A stretch of 64,000 nucleotides of DNA, taken from positions 4,898,001-4,962,000 of the forward strand of contig OY970164.1 in assembly GCA_963706555.1 (NCBI GenBank), in the 5' to 3' direction. This document shows, piece after piece, positions 26,522-34,555 of this stretch (the first letter of the stretch is position 1; each line of letters begins with the position of its first letter). The position numbers and the translations under genes were made by a program. This DNA is from Bog-473 sp963706555 (lineage in GTDB: Bacteria > Actinomycetota > Acidimicrobiia > Acidimicrobiales > RAAP-2). The notes beneath the pieces were generated by a model. That model saw only the letters and a program-made list of their open reading frames with translations. It did not search any database and was not told the DNA's origin.

Positions 26522-27307
26522 ATGGAGGTCGTCGCCGTCGATTGGTCCGGTGCGGCCAAGGGGGAATCCACGCGCATCTGGTTGGCGCATGTCGTCGACG
26601 GCGAGCTCGTGGCGCTGCGCAACGGCCGCACCCGCCAAGGGGTGACCGATGACCTCGTGGCACTGCGCTCGCAAACGCCCGGCGGCCTGATCGCCGGGTT
26701 GGACTTCTCGTTCTCACTCCCCTCGTGGTTCCTGCGCGAGCGGTCCTGCGGCAGCGTCGACGACCTCTGGCGACTGGCGGCGCACGACGGCGAGACCTGG
26801 CTCTCCGAGTGCGCCCCTCCCTTCTGGGGGAGGCCCGGACGGCCGCGACCGGCGCTTCAGGAGCACTTTCGCCGCGCCGAGCGATCCCTCTCGGTCGGCG
26901 GCATCTCCGCCAAGAGCACCTTCCAGGTCGGCGGAGCGGGTGCGGTGGGCACCGGATCGATCCGTGGCATGCCCCACCTGCGCCAGCTGAGGGAGGCGGG
27001 GTTCAGCATCTGGCCCTTCGACCCGTCCTCCCCCTGGACCGTGCTCGAGATCTACCCCCGCCTGTGCACCGGGCCGGTCCACAAGAGCAACCTGAAGGAG
27101 CGCGGTCGCTACCTCGACGAGTCGCGTTGGGCGCTCCCCGACGAGTTCGCGGCCCCCATGGTCGGCTCCGAGGACGCGTTCGACGCAGCGATTTCGGCCC
27201 TCGTGATGCACGAACACCTGGCCGAGTTGGTCGCGTTGCGACAAACGAGCGATCCCGTGACCCTGCTGGAGGGAGATGTGTGGCGTCCTCCTAAAATCAC
27301 CCCATGA
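26522..27307 (+). CDS. DUF429 domain protein (predicted RNase H-fold nuclease)
   Basis: The 261-residue protein starts 'MEVVAVDWSGAAKGESTRIW', where the first Asp lies on the first strand of an RNase H-like fold. 'GGLIAGLDFSFSLPSWFLRE' gives a second Asp. 'EIYPRLCTGPVHKSNLKERG' and 'VGSEDAFDAAISALVMHEH' give the E and late D residues typical of DUF429. The biochemical role is unproven. The stop overlaps the next small gene by ATGA, starting a three-gene chain. Confidence 0.85.
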   Translation: MEVVAVDWSGAAKGESTRIWLAHVVDGELVALRNGRTRQGVTDDLVALRSQTPGGLIAGLDFSFSLPSWFLRERSCGSVDDLWRLAAHDGETWLSECAPPFWGRPGRPRPALQEHFRRAERSLSVGGISAKSTFQVGGAGAVGTGSIRGMPHLRQLREAGFSIWPFDPSSPWTVLEIYPRLCTGPVHKSNLKERGRYLDESRWALPDEFAAPMVGSEDAFDAAISALVMHEHLAELVALRQTSDPVTLLEGDVWRPPKITP

Positions 27308-27495
27308 GCACGTACGACGACGGGTCTCCCGGAGCACCCGGCGGACCAGAGCAGGCGGCGGCCGGCAGGCGCGACGACCCACGCCCCAGTCTCACGACAC
27401 AGGTCCGGCGGCGCAGGACCGATCAGCAGTTCTTCCTGCGGCTGCGCGATGCGATCCAGCAGAACCACAAGGCGCTGGAGCGGTTGGGCACATGA
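27304..27495 (+). CDS. Small basic protein, candidate antitoxin of the Doc-like module
   Basis: The 63-residue protein has a disordered acidic/glycine-rich N-terminus and a basic helical C-terminus ('RRRRTDQQFFLRLRDAIQQN' then HKALERLG). It overlaps DUF429 upstream and the Doc-like gene downstream by ATGA on both sides. The position directly before a Fic/Doc gene suggests an antitoxin, but the sequence does not match Phd or AbrB types I can recognise. Confidence 0.55.
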   Translation: MSTYDDGSPGAPGGPEQAAAGRRDDPRPSLTTQVRRRRTDQQFFLRLRDAIQQNHKALERLGT

Positions 27496-27920
27496 GCATC
27501 GACTACCTCGAGCTGGCCGACTTCTTGTTGATCGCCGAAGCCGTCCTGCAGACGCCGGCGAAGGAGATCGCCCAGGATTCCAGTCTCAATCTGGCCGACT
27601 CCGCCCTGCACGCCCCGCGGGCCCGCTTCGTCGGCGAGGAGTTCTACCCCGAGTTCCCGACGAAAGCGGCGGTGCTGGGCGCGCACCTCGTCAAGAACCA
27701 CCCCCTGCGCGACGGCAACGTCCAGGTGGCGCTCGTGGCCACCGTCGAGTTCTGCACGCGCAATGGATTCCGGTGGTCACCGCCGCCGAGCGACGAGGAC
27801 GGCGAGGCCACCGCCAACATCTTCCTCGACTTGGCCGCGTCCCCGATCAACGACACGGTGATCGAGGAGTTGGCCGAGTGGATCGCCGATCGGATCGGCT
27901 ACCACGGGGACGGCTCCTAG
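27492..27920 (+). CDS. Doc-like Fic-fold protein (toxin-antitoxin type)
   Basis: The 142-residue protein has the Doc architecture: 'LADFLLIAEAVLQTPAKEIA', 'LADSALHAPRARFVGEEFYP', 'TKAAVLGAHLVKNHPLRDGN', then VQVALVATVEF. The Fic loop reads HPLRDGNVQVA rather than H-x-F-x-(D/E)-(A/G)-N-K-R. The histidine, aspartate and asparagine remain but the K-R anchor is replaced by V-Q. Doc proteins phosphorylate EF-Tu. This variant may have altered activity. It follows the candidate antitoxin with a 4-bp overlap. Confidence 0.8.
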   Translation: MSIDYLELADFLLIAEAVLQTPAKEIAQDSSLNLADSALHAPRARFVGEEFYPEFPTKAAVLGAHLVKNHPLRDGNVQVALVATVEFCTRNGFRWSPPPSDEDGEATANIFLDLAASPINDTVIEELAEWIADRIGYHGDGS

Positions 27921-28819
27921 CCCAGTATCGCCACCGGATCGCCGTAGGTCATGGTCACCAACTCGGCCCAGGGGGTGCGCGTGCGGATGGCCTCGGCCGC
28001 GGCATCGACGTTCATGCCGTTCATGTACGGGGGGAGGAATGCGTCGTGGTGGCAGAAGACGACCTTGCTCGGGTGGAGCATCTCGACCTGGCGCACGATG
28101 AACTCCGCCATCGTCCCCTGGAAAGGTTCGCCATCGACGTTCGGCCGCCCGGCCAACGCCAGCAGTGCCACGTCGGGACGCAGCTCACGCAGAATCGGCG
28201 TCCAGCAGCCCGAGCTCGCACTCCACAGGATCGATCCGTAGGGCGTGTCGATGAAGTAGATGAGCTGGCCGCCGTCGTGGTCGGAGACGGGACCGATGGG
28301 ATGCACCATGTAGTCGTACAGATCCGGCGCCCACGAGCCCGCATCGCGCATGTGCGCGAACAGGGGATCCATGATCGCCCGCCGCTGCTGCAGGGACAGG
28401 CCGAGGTCACCCACGCAGCACCCACCCGAGTCGGGATCGTTGGCGGCGAACAGGCACGAATGCATACCCGGATACACCGTGACCTTCACCCCGTGCCCGC
28501 AGTCGACGACCTCTCCTCCCGAGACCGGCCATTGTTGGGCGACCGGTACCTTGGCCTCGTTCATGAGGCGCATCGCCTCGTACGACCCCACGATGTTGGC
28601 CCCGGTGTTCTGGGCGACGATGTTGGCGCCCAGAATGTGATCGAAGTGGCAGTGGCTGATGAACACGTAATCCGCTTCGTCGACCTCGGTCACCGAGAGA
28701 CCCACCTGCGGGGCGGCGGGGATGCGGTCGAGAAACGTATCGAGCCAGATGGTCACCCCGTCGACGCGCAAGCGGAACGTGGTGGTGCCGAACCATTCGA
28801 GAGTCAGGGGCGCTGGCAT
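27917..28819 (-). CDS. MBL-fold hydrolase (UlaG-like)
   Basis: The 300-residue protein begins 'LTLEWFGTTTFRLRVDGVTI', carries 'YVFISHCHFDHILGANIVAQ' as the dinuclear metal motif, and later 'VTVYPGMHSCLF' and 'KVVFCHHDAFLPPYMNGM'. The order resembles UlaG-type lactonases and related stand-alone MBL proteins. It is convergent with the Doc-like gene and shares its last four bases. Confidence 0.85.
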   Translation of the reverse strand: MPAPLTLEWFGTTTFRLRVDGVTIWLDTFLDRIPAAPQVGLSVTEVDEADYVFISHCHFDHILGANIVAQNTGANIVGSYEAMRLMNEAKVPVAQQWPVSGGEVVDCGHGVKVTVYPGMHSCLFAANDPDSGGCCVGDLGLSLQQRRAIMDPLFAHMRDAGSWAPDLYDYMVHPIGPVSDHDGGQLIYFIDTPYGSILWSASSGCWTPILRELRPDVALLALAGRPNVDGEPFQGTMAEFIVRQVEMLHPSKVVFCHHDAFLPPYMNGMNVDAAAEAIRTRTPWAELVTMTYGDPVAILG

Positions 28820-28888
28820 GCCACATACTGGCTAATCCCTGGACGAGCGTCCACCGGGGCAACCCCTCGGTAGGCGGCGGGCGCGCAC

Positions 28889-28954
28889 GGGCGGAAGGGC
28901 GGCGGGCTCGCGGCGGACGGCGGCGGCCAGCGGGTGGGCGGAAGGGCGGCGGGC
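28889..28954. repeat. G-rich 19-bp direct repeats
   Basis: GGGCGGAAGGGCGGCGGGC occurs at 28889-28907 and 28936-28954 in a strongly G-rich, C-poor strand. Several GGG runs in close succession could form a G-quadruplex in the spacer between the MBL gene and cysM. Confidence 0.75.
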
Positions 28955-28978
28955 AGGCGGCGGCCAGGCTCCCTGCCG

Positions 28979-29947
28979 TCAGAAGTAGATGATCGACTTC
29001 GCCCGCTCGGTGACCTCGTCGAGGTCGTCGGTCCAGGCCCCTGTGGAGAGGTACTTCCACCCGCCGTCGGCCGAGACGACCACGATCGAGGCGGGGACGC
29101 CCGGGGCGAGCGAGTTGGCACACTTGATCGCCCCCGCCACGGCGGCGCCCGTAGATATGCCGGCGAATATCCCCACATCCGTCAAGCGCCGCGTCCACTC
29201 GATCGATTCACGCGGCCGGACGACGGTCTTGCGATCCAGGAGGTCGGCGCCGCCCAGCTCTTCGAAGATCGGAGGGATGTAGCCGTCATCGAGGTTGCGC
29301 AGGCCGTCGACCATTTCGCCGGACGGAGGCTCGACCGCCCAGATCTGCACGGCATCGCCCAACTTCTCGCGCAGGAAGCGGCCCACCCCCAACAGGGTCC
29401 CCGAGGTGCCGAGTCCCGCCACGAAATGGGTGATGCCCGGGCAGTCGTGGAAGATCTCGGGCCCGGTGCCCTCGTAGTGCGCCTTGGGGTTGGCCGGATT
29501 GCCGTACTGATAGAGGAACACCCACTCGGGATGCTCTGCGGCCAGACGCTGGGCCATGCGCACCGCGCCGTTGGATCCCTCGGACCCGGGTGACTCAATG
29601 ATCTCGGCCCCCCACAGCTCCAGCAGTTGGCGGCGCTCGATCGAGACGTTGGTGGGCATCACGACCTTGAGGTGGTAGCCCTTGACCCGGCAGACCAGCG
29701 CCAGCCCGATGCCGGTGTTGCCCGACGACGGCTCCATCAGGATCTGGTCGGGCTTGCCCGGCACGAGACGACCGTCGCGCTCGGCCTGTTCCACCAACGA
29801 CAGCGCCACCCGGTCCTTGACCGAGCCGCCGGGGTTCTGGCCCTCCAGCTTGATGAACAGCCGCGCCGACGGATTCGGGCTCAGGGAGCTGATGTCCACC
29901 AGAGGCGTGTTCCCGATGAGCCCGAGCACGGACGGGTACAGCGTCAT
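28979..29947 (-). CDS. cysM: Cysteine synthase CysM (CysO-thiocarboxylate dependent)
   Basis: The 322-residue PLP enzyme has the Schiff-base lysine in 'LEGQNPGGSVKDRVALSLVE', the substrate loop 'LMEPSSGNTGIGLALVCRVK', the phosphate cradle in 'GLGTSGTLLGVGRFL', and 'GISTGAAVAGAIKCA'. It follows cysO and mec exactly as in Mycobacterium, where CysM uses O-phosphoserine and thiocarboxylated CysO. That context, rather than sequence alone, supports the CysM assignment over CysK. Confidence 0.94.
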   Translation of the reverse strand: MTLYPSVLGLIGNTPLVDISSLSPNPSARLFIKLEGQNPGGSVKDRVALSLVEQAERDGRLVPGKPDQILMEPSSGNTGIGLALVCRVKGYHLKVVMPTNVSIERRQLLELWGAEIIESPGSEGSNGAVRMAQRLAAEHPEWVFLYQYGNPANPKAHYEGTGPEIFHDCPGITHFVAGLGTSGTLLGVGRFLREKLGDAVQIWAVEPPSGEMVDGLRNLDDGYIPPIFEELGGADLLDRKTVVRPRESIEWTRRLTDVGIFAGISTGAAVAGAIKCANSLAPGVPASIVVVSADGGWKYLSTGAWTDDLDEVTERAKSIIYF

Positions 29948-29955
29948 GAGCCGGG

Positions 29956-30231
29956 TCAGCCTCCGGCCACGGCCGGCAGGATGGAGATCTCGGCCCCGTC
30001 GGGGACCGGGGTGTTGACCCCGTCGAGGTACCGCACGTCATCGTCGTTCAGGTAGATGTTGACGAACTTGTGCAGTGACCCGTCCTCCTGGATCACCTGG
30101 CCGGACATGCCGGGGTGCTCGGCCACCAGCTTGCCCAGGACCTCGCCGATGGTGGCGCCGTCGACGCTCACCACCGACGCCCCACCCGCGGCGTTGCGCA
30201 AAACGGTGGGTAGGCGGACTTCGACGGCCAT
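29956..30231 (-). CDS. cysO: Sulfur-carrier protein CysO (MoaD/ThiS family)
   Basis: The 91-residue ubiquitin-fold carrier starts at the ATG at 30231 behind a GAGGAGG ribosome site. It reads 'VEVRLPTVLRNAAGGASVVS', 'FVNIYLNDDDVRYLDGVNTP', and ends with the diglycine AVAGG, the site of thiocarboxylation. CysM uses the thiocarboxylate to make CysO-cysteine and Mec releases cysteine. The longer start at 30258 is disfavoured because it passes through the ribosome site. Confidence 0.94.
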   Translation of the reverse strand: MAVEVRLPTVLRNAAGGASVVSVDGATIGEVLGKLVAEHPGMSGQVIQEDGSLHKFVNIYLNDDDVRYLDGVNTPVPDGAEISILPAVAGG

Positions 30232-30327
30232 CGGGCCTCCTCGTTTGGTCAGCACCATCGACCCGAAAATGCAGGTCAGGTGATTGTTGACTGATCTGGT
30301 TGGGATTCTAATGCAGCCTTGCGGCGA

Positions 30328-30741
30328 TCACGCCCCCAGCCCGGGCACCTCCACCGGTTCCTCGGTGATGACACCCTCGACGATGGAGTAGCTGCGGACG
30401 ACGGGATGCGTATCTCGCAGGGAGACCAGCACGTAGTGCCAGCCCGGATCGAGCGCCTGGGCCACGTCGGTCGGCGACGGATAGGCGTCAGTGTGGGTGT
30501 GGGAGTGGAACACCCCCATGATGTCCGCCCCCAGACCCTGGGCGGCCCGGTCCACCGCGAGCATCTCCTTGGGGTCGATCTCGTAGATCAGTGCCGACGC
30601 CGCCGCGTTCTTCGTCGGGAAGAGATGGGCGGCCTCCTCCCCCCCGTAGGACCCGACAAGGAGGCCACACGCCTCGTCGGGCAGGCCACGCAGACAGTGC
30701 GCGACCATCTCCATGTAGATTTCCCTGGACAGGCGCAGCAC
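30328..30741 (-). CDS. mec: JAMM-family peptidase Mec (CysO-cysteine hydrolase)
   Basis: The 137-residue MPN/JAMM protein has the zinc motif HxHx7SxxD in 'GVFHSHTHTDAYPSPTD' and the upstream glutamate in 'LPDEACGLLVGSYGG'. It starts at the GTG at 30741 with 'VLRLSREIYMEMVAHCLRGL'. Upstream in-frame codons are antisense to smpB. With cysO and cysM it forms the mec-cysO-cysM operon, releasing cysteine from CysO. Confidence 0.93.
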   Translation of the reverse strand: MLRLSREIYMEMVAHCLRGLPDEACGLLVGSYGGEEAAHLFPTKNAAASALIYEIDPKEMLAVDRAAQGLGADIMGVFHSHTHTDAYPSPTDVAQALDPGWHYVLVSLRDTHPVVRSYSIVEGVITEEPVEVPGLGA

Positions 30742-30766
30742 GATGTCAGGGTACCCTCGACGTCCT

Positions 30767-31291
30767 ATGGCCAGGGCGAAGAAGCAGATCGCCAAGCGGG
30801 CGGCCGCCCGCGACGAGCGAGGCACCGACCGCACGGTCGCCACCAACCGCCGCGCCCGGCGCGAGTACGAGTTCATCGACACGCTCGAGGCGGGCATCGT
30901 GCTGCAGGGCTCCGAGGTGAAGTCGTTGCGCGAGGGCAAAGCGCAGCTCAGCGAGGCCTACGCCCGGGTCGACGACGGCGAGATGTGGCTCTTCCAGATG
31001 CATATCCCGCCCTGGCAGTACGCCACCGGGTTCGGCGCCCACGACCCCGACCGCAAGCGCAAGCTGTTGCTGCACCGGGACCAGATCGACGAGCTGCTGG
31101 GCAAGACCCAGCAGCAGTCCCTGACGCTGATCCCGGTCTCCCTGTACTTCAAAGACGGCCGGGCCAAGGTGCAGCTCGCCCTGGCCAAGGGCCGCCGCCT
31201 CTACGACAAGCGCAACCTGATCATGTCCCGCGACGCCGAACGCGAGGCCGCACGGGCCACCAAGGAGATCAACCGGTGGAGCGGCTCCTGA
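30767..31291 (+). CDS. smpB: SsrA-binding protein SmpB
   Basis: The 174-residue protein has the RNA-binding beta-barrel sequence 'YEFIDTLEAGIVLQGSEVKS', 'LREGKAQLSEAYARV', 'YATGFGAHDPDRKRKLLLHR', and the C-terminal tail 'KGRRLYDKRNLIMSRDAERE'. It delivers tmRNA to stalled ribosomes. The ATG at 30767 is preferred over 30743. It is divergent from mec and lies 78 bp upstream of ssrA, its RNA partner. Confidence 0.96.
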   Translation: MARAKKQIAKRAAARDERGTDRTVATNRRARREYEFIDTLEAGIVLQGSEVKSLREGKAQLSEAYARVDDGEMWLFQMHIPPWQYATGFGAHDPDRKRKLLLHRDQIDELLGKTQQQSLTLIPVSLYFKDGRAKVQLALAKGRRLYDKRNLIMSRDAEREAARATKEINRWSGS

Positions 31292-31369
31292 GCGGCCTGA
31301 AAACGAGCAGGAGCAAAGCCCCGTAGAATGGCAGGGCTGGCCACCCGGGTCAGCTGGAGAAACCCACAT

Positions 31370-31715
31370 GGGGGTGATTGGCTTCGACTCCGGTCGTCGA
31401 AATAGGAGAAGCGAGCCGTGGTCTCCGGAGCCACGTTAAAGAGCCGGAACCAAAAACAAACGCCGAGCCTCAGCTCGCGCTCGCTGCTTAGGTAGCGACG
31501 TTCACCCGGCCTCAGCCCTATGGGTCGGAACGTGGACGCCATCAAGTAGGGCTTACTCAGCGGCAACACCAACTAACTGCTGAGGACATCTTCGTTGGCT
31601 ACGGGGCGGCACAACCGCCGGCAGTGATGCCGCCCCCGACAATCCAATGCCGGCTGCGCTCGGAGAAGGCCTATTGAAACTCCGGAGGACGCGGGTTCGA
31701 ATCCCGCCACCTCCA
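31370..31715 (+). ncRNA. ssrA: Transfer-messenger RNA (tmRNA)
   Basis: GGGGGTG at 31370-31376 pairs with CACCTCC at 31708-31714 (one G-U) to form the tRNA-like acceptor, and the T-arm GCGGGTTCGAATCCCGC lies at 31691-31707. A tag frame at about 31441-31491 reads PEPKTNAEPQLALAA before a TAG, matching the LALAA-type degradation tag. The resume codon is either GAG at 31441 or nearby. CCA is not encoded. It is directly downstream of smpB. Confidence 0.95.
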
Positions 31716-31777
31716 CGACGGCATGTTCATGAAAGAGCACGTCGAGTGTTCATGAAAGTGCTTTGTTGGAGGTGGCG
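31705..31777. repeat. Inverted copy of the tmRNA 3' end with two TTCATGAA repeats in the loop
   Basis: The last 11 bases of ssrA, CGCCACCTCCA (31705-31715), recur as the exact reverse complement TGGAGGTGGCG at 31767-31777. Between them TGTTCATGAAAG occurs twice (31724-31735 and 31747-31758), each containing the palindrome TTCATGAA. The arrangement could be the tmRNA terminator or the scar/attachment end of the mobile region that begins here. Confidence 0.75.
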
Positions 31778-31812
31778 ATGAGCACAAAACTCGTCTGCCA
31801 CCCCGAAATGAC

Positions 31813-31840
31813 GAACTGCCGGCCCTCGGGCCGGCAGTTC
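31813..31840. terminator. Perfect 13-bp inverted repeat downstream of the DDE transposase
   Basis: GAACTGCCGGCCC at 31813-31825 and GGGCCGGCAGTTC at 31828-31840 are exact reverse complements with only TC between them. It sits about 80 bp beyond the transposase stop and is a likely terminator or terminal structure of the element. No U-tract follows. Confidence 0.6.
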
Positions 31841-31918
31841 CGCGTCAGCCGATATTGGGGTTTCCGCGTCGGAGCGCGACAACATGGAGCTCCGGTCTTT
31901 GTTGCTTTGCCGAGTTGG

Positions 31919-33586
31919 CTAGACAGGCGGTCCTGTCGCGTGTTGCGGCACGACCGGGTCAGAAGCCGACGCGATGTCGTCCCACGTTCCTTGTCGGCGC
32001 TTGGCCCGCCGCAGCGGCATCTCTTTGTCTTGTGTCTGCTTAGCCCGGAAACTGCGAACACGGTCCAGGTTGTACGCAGCCAAGGTGAAGCCGAGCAACA
32101 CGGTCATCTTCACTTGGCCGAGGACTCGGAAGAATCCCCGGGCCAGGTCGACGAAGGCACCCTTGAGAGCCGAGTTCACCGATTCCACCACCTGTCGGCG
32201 GCCCATCGAGATCCGCCACGCCGTCGTGCCGTAGGGGATGCGCTGCGAAAGAGCCATTTCACTTGGAACCGCCGACAGCGTGCCCGAGCAGCATGTGGTC
32301 CCTCCCTCGGACAGATCCACCAGGGGAACTCGGCGCGATCTCCTCATGGTCTTGGGCACTTTGCGGCTTCGGAGCAAGCCAGCACAAAAGGGACAGCGCC
32401 ATCGGGTGACACCATCTGCGTCAGGACCGGCGTGCCGCACCAGGCGCCAGCGGGCCCGCTGGTTGAACTTGGCCTCGTAGGTCAGTTTCTCTTCCTCGGA
32501 CGCCCCACGAGGAGGTGCAGGCAGATCGTGGAGGTCTTGGGGAAGATGGGGTGAGAAGAGTTGCCCGTCGATGAGGAGGGCCTCCCCCGAGAAGGGCCTG
32601 CTCCCCCGCTGGTGCGTGACCGGTTGGAAGGTCTGGCTGATGCCGCCTTGGGCCAGGGGGTGCACCGTCGTCGTCGCTTGGCAAAGCGAATACCCGGGGT
32701 CCCAGACCACATCAGTGAGTTGTTGACCATCCTGTTTGGCCTCAAGCAGGGCGGGGACGACGGCTCGACCTCGGTGGGTGCCTGCCGGAACCAAATTGCA
32801 GGTCGTGATCACTCCTGGGACTTCGGGTCCCAAGGTGGTCCGATCGATGTGGTTGCTCCAGCGCACATCTCGGGCTTGGACCCCGAGGTGGAGTTCGTAG
32901 CCAACATAGGGACCTGCCGGTCGGCTGTTGGTGGCCGAGCGGTGTCCGGCCCGCGCAGTGGGGTCCACGGTGTACTGCTTGCGACCATCGGGTCCGATCC
33001 CCAAGACCTTGGCCCGGCGAGCCGGAGACTTTTTGGGCTGGGAACGCCCCTCACCGAGAAGTTGCGTCTCGGTGGCTTCACCGTCGAGCTCGACGGTCAC
33101 CGCCTCGCCGTGGAGGGCACCCCAGGTTTCGACGTCGGTCCCGTCGACCGCCACCGAGTTGGAGACGAGAACATCGGCTGGAATAGCAGCCCGGGCCAGC
33201 TGTGTGGCAAACCACCGGGCGTCCACTCCAGCCGAACCGGACTCGAGAACCTGGCACAGCTTCACGAAGAGTCGTTCCACCCGGTGATAGGACTCGGCCG
33301 GATCCCCGCCCTTGATGCCAAGACTTCTGCGCTGCTCATCGCTCAGGGCGTTTAGCGTCCGGGCTATTTCGACCAGGTGGGCCTGATGGTGCCGGTGAAA
33401 CGCATTGAGCTGGCACGCCACCAAAAATCCAACAAGGCTCAGTTGCCGAGGACGACCAATCTCGGCGTGGATATGCGGCTCAAGGACGTCGGGGATACCC
33501 GAACGCTCGACAAGTTGGCGCGCCAGATTCAGCTCGGCGTTGCTCGTCGGTCGCCCTCCTGTGACGTCGAGAGGTGGCCGCGTCAT
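31919..33586 (-). CDS. DDE transposase-like protein of an unclassified element
   Basis: The 555-residue protein has an N-terminal block 'NLARQLVERSGIPDVLEPHI', a probable first catalytic Asp in 'SNSVAVDGTDVETWGALHGE', a second in 'QLTDVVWDPGYSLCQ', and a C-terminal Glu helix 'MGRRQVVESVNSALKGAFVD' before 'VLLGFTLAAYNLDRVRSF'. It also has a CPFC zinc-like pair in 'VTRWRCPFCAGLLRSRK'. The layout resembles IS1182/IS4-type DDE transposases, but it is translationally coupled (ATGA overlap) to a recombinase-like gene, which standard IS elements of those families lack. Confidence 0.75.
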   Translation of the reverse strand: MTRPPLDVTGGRPTSNAELNLARQLVERSGIPDVLEPHIHAEIGRPRQLSLVGFLVACQLNAFHRHHQAHLVEIARTLNALSDEQRRSLGIKGGDPAESYHRVERLFVKLCQVLESGSAGVDARWFATQLARAAIPADVLVSNSVAVDGTDVETWGALHGEAVTVELDGEATETQLLGEGRSQPKKSPARRAKVLGIGPDGRKQYTVDPTARAGHRSATNSRPAGPYVGYELHLGVQARDVRWSNHIDRTTLGPEVPGVITTCNLVPAGTHRGRAVVPALLEAKQDGQQLTDVVWDPGYSLCQATTTVHPLAQGGISQTFQPVTHQRGSRPFSGEALLIDGQLFSPHLPQDLHDLPAPPRGASEEEKLTYEAKFNQRARWRLVRHAGPDADGVTRWRCPFCAGLLRSRKVPKTMRRSRRVPLVDLSEGGTTCCSGTLSAVPSEMALSQRIPYGTTAWRISMGRRQVVESVNSALKGAFVDLARGFFRVLGQVKMTVLLGFTLAAYNLDRVRSFRAKQTQDKEMPLRRAKRRQGTWDDIASASDPVVPQHATGPPV

Positions 33587-34527
33587 CGTAAAGCGCCTCG
33601 CAACAGCGCATCGGCTTCGCCCTCGGACATCGGGACGACCAGCTCCAGTAGGTCTGAGAGCACTGTGACACCCTGCAAACCCGCAGCCACGGCCAACTCG
33701 GGTAAGCGGGTGCCGGCTTTGAGGTGCCAGAGCCGCCAGGTCGATCGCAGCCGTGCGGCGGAGAGACGTGGATGGCCTGGTGGAACCACCAGGCTCGCTG
33801 CCAGCGAACTGGCTCTATTTCTCGAGGTCGAGCTGCCCCCAACGAGAAACTGGTTAGGGGCAGTAGTGGCGAGCTCAAGAACTTCGTCTTCCCACATCCG
33901 AAGGACGGGTACGGTGCGGGTTGACGGCCCGCCTACTGTCACGACCACAACGTCACCTCGACGCGACACGTCACGTGCTTTGACTTGGATCACCCAGCGA
34001 CCGTCCAGCCCCGCTCCAAGGCCCAAGGCCAGGAACGCTCGCGCCGCTTTCTGGCGCCCTTCCGTAGGCTGCTTAAGGGCATCAGTGCGGAGTTGTTCCA
34101 CTTCGAGAGGCGAGTAGGGAGCAGCCACCTGACGCCTGGCAACTGATGCTGGGCGAGGTTCCCAAGGTGCCCGAACCGTCAGAAGTGGACCTATCCGACG
34201 AAGGACCGATCTATACGTGGCCCGGGAATGGTCGTCGAACAGGCCCACTTCGACAAATCGCGCAACCGTGTCGGGGTCCAAGATCGTCTCGGGATCGAGC
34301 GACAACCCTTCCCCCTCCGCCCAAATAGCCAACCTCGCGAGCGTCCGAAGAACCCGAATCGTGCTCGCCCAGCCACTGAGAGGAAGGCGCTCGACGCATT
34401 CAATGACAAACGGTCGCACCGCTGACCAGGTTTCCGACTCAATAGCTCGAGGTCGGTATGAGGCAATACGCTCCCGAACTTCGTCATGGGCATCCGGAGG
34501 ATTGGCGCGTCTCGTAACCTTGGGCAC
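33583..34527 (-). CDS. Tyrosine-recombinase-like protein coupled to the DDE transposase
   Basis: The 314-residue protein starts at a GTG at 34527 seven bases after GGAGG. It has an N-terminal helical core-binding-like part ('WASTIRVLRTLARLAIWAEG') and a C-terminal part resembling the integrase catalytic fold: 'RAFLALGLGAGLDGRWVIQV', a beta hairpin 'DVVVVTVGGPSTRTVPVLRM', and an H-x-x-x-x-x-R-like helix 'HPRLSAARLRSTWRLWHLKA'. I cannot find the usual terminal tyrosine ('SDLLELVVPMSEGEADALL'), so it may be inactive as a recombinase and act as a DNA-binding accessory factor. Confidence 0.6.
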   Translation of the reverse strand: MPKVTRRANPPDAHDEVRERIASYRPRAIESETWSAVRPFVIECVERLPLSGWASTIRVLRTLARLAIWAEGEGLSLDPETILDPDTVARFVEVGLFDDHSRATYRSVLRRIGPLLTVRAPWEPRPASVARRQVAAPYSPLEVEQLRTDALKQPTEGRQKAARAFLALGLGAGLDGRWVIQVKARDVSRRGDVVVVTVGGPSTRTVPVLRMWEDEVLELATTAPNQFLVGGSSTSRNRASSLAASLVVPPGHPRLSAARLRSTWRLWHLKAGTRLPELAVAAGLQGVTVLSDLLELVVPMSEGEADALLRGALR

Positions 34528-34555
34528 GTCAGGACCTCCATCAAGGTCTTGGCCG

